From contig JAJQIL010000031.1 of the NCBI GenBank assembly GCA_021199235.1, positions 1 to 38,743 on the forward strand: a stretch of DNA of 38,743 nucleotides. The letters are read 5' to 3'. Origin of the DNA: Lachnospiraceae bacterium (lineage in GTDB: Bacteria; Bacillota; Clostridia; Lachnospirales; Lachnospiraceae). Within the stretch, counting starts at the first letter, position 1; each line of letters opens with the position of its first letter. Under the pieces are notes generated by a model. It had not been told where the DNA came from and did no database searches. It was given only the letters and a program-made list of their open reading frames with translations. A program made the position numbers and the translations under genes. Of the stretch, positions 35,793 to 38,743 are shown piece after piece.

Positions 35793-36575
35793 ATGCCCAA
35801 GGCACTTTTTTTTGACATCGACGGAACATTATGGGATTTTAAAAATTACATTCCGGACAGCACAAGGGAAGCAATCCGGCTGTTAAAGGCGAACGGTCAT
35901 CTGGTATTTATATGCAGCGGCCGCTGCCGGGCTTACATACAGAATCCCGATCTGCTGGGACTTGGCTTTGACGGTATCGTCTCCGGCTGCGGTACCATGG
36001 TGGAATATCAGGGAAGACGGCTTTTCCACAAAACAATTCCTGCCGATCTGGCAGTCCGCACTGTAGAGACCGTGCGCAGATATGGGTTCCGCCCGATTCT
36101 GGAAGGCGCAGATCACCTCTATCTTGACCGCCACGAGTTTGGTCAGGACGCTTACGGAGAAAAGGTCATCCGCGAAATGGGCAGCCGTCTGCTGCCGATC
36201 ACGGAATTATGGGGACAATGGGAGATCTCCAAGCTTTCCTGCGCGACAAACGGCGCAGACCGGGAAAGCTGTTTTGCCAGGTTAAAAGAAGAATACGATT
36301 ATATCATCCACAACGAAAATGTTGTGGAAATGGTGCCGAAGGGATTCCATAAAGGGACCGGGATTCTAAAGGTCTGCGAAATCCTTGGGATTGACCCTGC
36401 GGATACCTTCGCATTCGGCGACAGTGTAAACGATCTGGGTATGTTCAGCACTGCAGGGATTTCTGTGGCGATGGGAAACGGCTCTGAAGCGGCAAAGGCC
36501 GCGGCCACCTATGTGACAAGCCCCCTTCCTGAGGATGGCATTTACAATGCCTGCTGGCATTTTGGGCTGATATAA
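35793..36575 (+). CDS. Cof-type HAD hydrolase
   Basis: Cytosolic phosphatase of the HAD superfamily, class IIB cap (Cof/YidA-like). Motif I is FFDIDGTLW with nucleophile Asp8 and acid Asp10; FICSGRCR is motif II; HKGTGI carries the motif III Lys; FAFGDSVNDLGMF is motif IV. The substrate, usually a sugar phosphate or flavin phosphate, cannot be told. The 260-residue length is typical. The ATG at 35793 has GGAGG ten bases upstream; the ATG nine bases earlier almost touches that site. One of two plus-strand genes; divergent from the activase cassette. Confidence 0.92.
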   Translation: MPKALFFDIDGTLWDFKNYIPDSTREAIRLLKANGHLVFICSGRCRAYIQNPDLLGLGFDGIVSGCGTMVEYQGRRLFHKTIPADLAVRTVETVRRYGFRPILEGADHLYLDRHEFGQDAYGEKVIREMGSRLLPITELWGQWEISKLSCATNGADRESCFARLKEEYDYIIHNENVVEMVPKGFHKGTGILKVCEILGIDPADTFAFGDSVNDLGMFSTAGISVAMGNGSEAAKAAATYVTSPLPEDGIYNACWHFGLI

Positions 36576-36591
36576 GCTTTCGTATGATTGA

Positions 36592-36651
36592 CAGACAGAA
36601 TAGTCTGATCATGAATTTTGCGTATCCGTTCTGCCTGTCTGACTCGTTTTT
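36592..36651 (+). terminator. Possible terminator between convergent genes
   Basis: CAGACAG (36592-36598) and CTGTCTG (36635-36641), then TTTTT from 36647. The stem is 7 bp with a long loop, so it is weak. Confidence 0.35.
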
Positions 36652-36679
36652 CCATGAATCATTCCATGCAGAGACCTTC

Positions 36680-37926
36680 TCAGGCCACTTCATCAGTCCG
36701 CCTGACACAGAAGCGGCCGCGCAGGAATGCGCTCAGGCGGATTTCAATAAGATTCCAGGTGATCCAGGCCGCCGCGATCACCAGTATAAGAATAACAAGT
36801 GCTCCCGCAGCCGAAGTACCATTCAGCGCAGAAAAATCAAAGACCTCCCGATCCAGAAACATGACCGGATAATAATGAATGAGATAGATGGAAAAACTGA
36901 TATCTCCCAATCTCACCAAAAAGTGCGGCATCTGAACGAACAGCCCCGCCGTAAAGAAAGCCAATACGGTCAGCATGGCAGGCAGTCCCCACACGACCGG
37001 CCTGCGCCAGCCGAGAAGGTTCACCCGCGGCGCGGTGAAGATCAGAAACAGCAGCAAAGCCGCACCGGTCAGAAATGAAAGAATCCCACAGCATGTCCCG
37101 GATTGCCGCCGGCGGCTTTTGCGCAGACTGTTGGCGGTATCTTCTGAAGAATACCCATCTTCCGGATTTTTTTCTTTCATGCTCCGGCTAAGCAGCGTTT
37201 TCTGAAAAACAATTCCTGCAATATAATAACACAAAATTCCCAGAGCAAATTCCAGCATGACCGGACATCCATAAAAGAAAACCGGCGCCAGCCAGGGTGA
37301 AACAGATTCCGCTGACTGCGCTGCGTTTACGCTCCAGAAAGGCTGTATTCCCAGAAGGCTTTCCCCGGTAATCGTCCTGCCTCCGGAGGCAGCCGCACCG
37401 ATCAGTACGCACAGAAATAGCAGCGCCGAACAGATGACTCCGCGATACCGATGGCTGATATGTAGCGCCAGGAAAAACAGCAGATAAAAAAAGATCTCAC
37501 AGTTGATGGTCCAGCCGACCCGCAAAAGCGGCTGCAGCACCCCATTCCCAATGTCAAACGGAATGAACAAAAGGCTTTTGATCAGAAACATCACAGATGT
37601 CTGTGTCTGTTCAAACAGATCCGGAAACACCGTCAGCAGTGCATAGGTGAAGAATGTCATCAGATAATAAAACGGTACGATCCGAATCAGTCTTTTCCGG
37701 AGAAAAAATCTGCTCCCGCTCCCTGAGGAAGAATCCGGACCTCTATGCGTTGTCAGCATGATCATAAAGCCGCTGATGTAGAAAAAAATATCGACTCCAA
37801 AAGCACCACGTGCAAAAAACGCATGTGGTGCATTACGATCAATACCGCGCTGATTCCCCGAAGCGTCTGAATTCCGTCAAACCGCGACTGATAAAACTCC
37901 TCCGGAAACGCTTTCTCCTGAACCAT
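36680..37926 (-). pseudogene. Acyltransferase 3 family membrane protein, frameshifted
   Basis: Membrane-bound acyltransferase (PF01757, OafA-like) that would O-acylate surface glycans. The first frame from ATG 37926 reads QSRFDGIQTLRGISAVLIVMHHM, the family's catalytic N terminus with its His; it runs out of frame at six T on minus (37814-37819 on plus). With one more T the frame continues as FFARGAFGVDIFFYISGFMIMLTTHRG into the second frame (37765 down), which has about ten membrane segments and the VGWTINCEIFFY motif. The joined product would be 415 residues. GGGGG about seven bases upstream is a weak ribosome site. As sequenced, the gene is broken. Confidence 0.85.
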
Positions 37927-37949
37927 ACAGAATCCCCCGCCGTCTTTTC

Positions 37950-37976
37950 GTAACTGTTCAATGTCCTCACAGCAAC
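37950..37976 (+). repeat. 27-bp palindromic repeat unit, solo copy
   Basis: GTAACTGT, TCAATGTCCTC, ACAGCAAC; the right arm is worn. It lies eight bases from the 135-bp copy B and may be a broken neighbour copy. Confidence 0.65.
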
Positions 37977-37984
37977 GTCTTTTC

Positions 37985-38119
37985 GTAACTGTTTACTACC
38001 CTCACAGTTACGAGGGAAAAGCCCATTTATAATCGCTTCGCGATGGGGCTTTTCCCCACATACTATATGTTTTCATACGGTCTTCGCAGCGAATGCGAAG
38101 ACCTGTCCTGAACAATTAC
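37985..38119 (+). repeat. 135-bp multi-hairpin repeat element, copy B
   Basis: Same length and layout as copy A (17051-17185), 118 of 135 positions identical. The 11-bp GGGAAAAGCCC stem and ATCGC-TTC-GCGAT hairpin are kept. The right hairpin is GGTCTTCGCA/TGCGAAGACC instead of GTACTTCGCA/TGCGAAGTAC: two positions changed on each side so that pairing is kept. It lies seven bases beyond the PAS gene stop codon, matching copy A's place at the end of a minus-strand gene. Confidence 0.85.
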
Positions 38120-38126
38120 GTCTTTT

Positions 38127-38501
38127 CTATATCTCCAACGGTTTTGTATCCTTTTCATGCAGACGGCTCTCATGCTTTTCATAATAACCGATCAGCCCGC
38201 CTTCGTCGTTCTTAAGTGCAACAATATATACGTCTGTGTCCTCTCCGTCCCAGTTTTTTGTATAGGTATAGACCTTATTCAGATCCGGTTCGCTGCGGAA
38301 TCTTTCAATCACAGACAGAATGATTTCCTTCGAGTGCGGATTATGACAGTCAAAAATGGACTTCCCAATCAGTTTTTCTCCGCCGCTCTTCGCATATCTT
38401 TTTACTGCCGCCGCATTCATATACACAATCGTATGTTCCATGTCGCAGATCACAACCGGTGCATCGTCCGCTTCTACCACTGCTTTTAAAAGTTCGTTCA
38501 T
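38127..38501 (-). CDS. PAS domain protein
   Basis: 124-residue single PAS domain without output module, kinase or membrane segment. APVVICDMEHTIVYMNAAAVKRY is the PAS core start; GKSIFDCHNPHSKEIILSVIERF resembles the PAS domain at the C terminus of DUF438 proteins, with Cys and His that could bind a cofactor; GGLIGYYEKHESR closes the domain. Possibly a redox or ligand sensor working through a partner. The ATG at 38501 has AGGAGGAG seven bases upstream. It has its own promoter and is followed by the 135-bp repeat. Confidence 0.82.
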   Translation of the reverse strand: MNELLKAVVEADDAPVVICDMEHTIVYMNAAAVKRYAKSGGEKLIGKSIFDCHNPHSKEIILSVIERFRSEPDLNKVYTYTKNWDGEDTDVYIVALKNDEGGLIGYYEKHESRLHEKDTKPLEI

Positions 38502-38621
38502 TGCTGCTCTCCTCCTGAATTCCCATCTCATCCGTCTTTCAGAATATGATCCTCAAATCCGGTATTTGCTGAATGGATTCCCAAATTGATTTTTAAATTG
38601 ATTTCTGAAATTTTCGTAATT

Positions 38622-38650
38622 ATTATGCCAGTGTATCCGGCAGCTGTCAA
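38622..38650 (-). promoter_or_regulatory. Promoter of PAS gene
   Basis: TTGACA (38645-38650), 17-base spacer, CATAAT (38622-38627); about 120 bases before the ATG. Confidence 0.8.
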
Positions 38651-38689
38651 GAAGAAAGGCAGAAGCATATTTATAGTCCTGCTTCTGCC
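38651..38689 (-). terminator. Terminator of a gene beyond the window edge
   Basis: On minus: GGCAGAAGCA, a 12-base loop, TGCTTCTGCC (perfect 10-bp stem), then TTTCTTCTT. It lies directly upstream of the PAS promoter. Confidence 0.8.
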
Positions 38690-38690
38690 G

Positions 38691-38743
38691 TTACAGGTCA
38701 CACCCTAGCCAGGACTCACTGAAACGGATTTGAAGACTAAATT
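38691..38743 (-). CDS. Possible C-terminal end of an unidentified gene
   Basis: A frame open to the window edge ends ...RFSESWLGCDL with TAA at 38691-38693, two bases before the terminator stem. Position supports it; the fragment is too short to identify, and another frame is also open for part of the stretch. Confidence 0.3.
   Translation of the reverse strand, partial: FSLQIRFSESWLGCDL

Overview
The window looks like chromosomal DNA of a spore-forming Firmicute of the class Clostridia, most likely a Lachnospiraceae-type gut anaerobe. The grounds are a tmRNA tag ending AEDNLAYAA, a SpoVAC sporulation protein, an HrcA/CIRCE heat-shock operon, a group-B-like [FeFe] hydrogenase, oxygen-sensitive class I fumarase, an ireB-ruvX-DUF1292 block, RNase J, and strong AGGAGG ribosome sites with about half G+C. 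This placement comes from gene content and is an inference. Nearly all genes lie on the minus strand; only an HPr-like gene and a HAD hydrolase are on plus.

Layout. 1-2900: tmRNA with promoter, a frameshifted AI-2E-type permease, a lone spoVAC and a small conserved protein. 2980-6531: aldo/keto reductase, DUF218 protein and a MocR regulator whose cofactor lysine is arginine. 6669-14942: glnS, then a long run read right to left as ylbF-like, trmR, trhP, fumarase alpha and beta, [FeFe] hydrogenase, homocysteine methyltransferase. 15081-18427: RNase J, DUF1292, ruvX and ireB, rich in repeats. 18424-22716: mtaB, the HPr-like gene, thiI and a cysteine desulfurase. 22851-30367: Dabb protein, then the heat-shock operon hrcA-grpE-dnaK-dnaJ-prmA-rsmE behind a perfect CIRCE and a consensus promoter. 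30575-32171: a frameshifted secreted wall-binding hydrolase. 32533-35634: a three-gene cassette related to 2-hydroxyacyl-CoA dehydratase and its activator, with its own promoter and a divergent HAD gene. 36680-38743: a frameshifted acyltransferase, repeats and a PAS protein.

Themes. Translation and RNA maintenance dominate: tmRNA, GlnRS, MtaB, ThiI with its sulfur donor, TrhP/TrmR, RsmE, PrmA and RNase J. Redox and anaerobic metabolism form the second theme: hydrogenase, fumarase and the dehydratase-like cassette.

The most unusual signals are: (1) a dispersed 27-bp palindromic repeat, found about nine times between genes and forming one end of a 135-bp multi-hairpin element present twice with compensatory base changes; (2) the orphan activase/dehydratase-like cassette, whose activase has Tyr where a cluster-binding Cys is expected; (3) a MocR regulator without its Schiff-base lysine; (4) three single-base frameshifts, all at homopolymer runs in envelope genes; (5) a seven-unit 13-bp tandem repeat inside a conserved operon.
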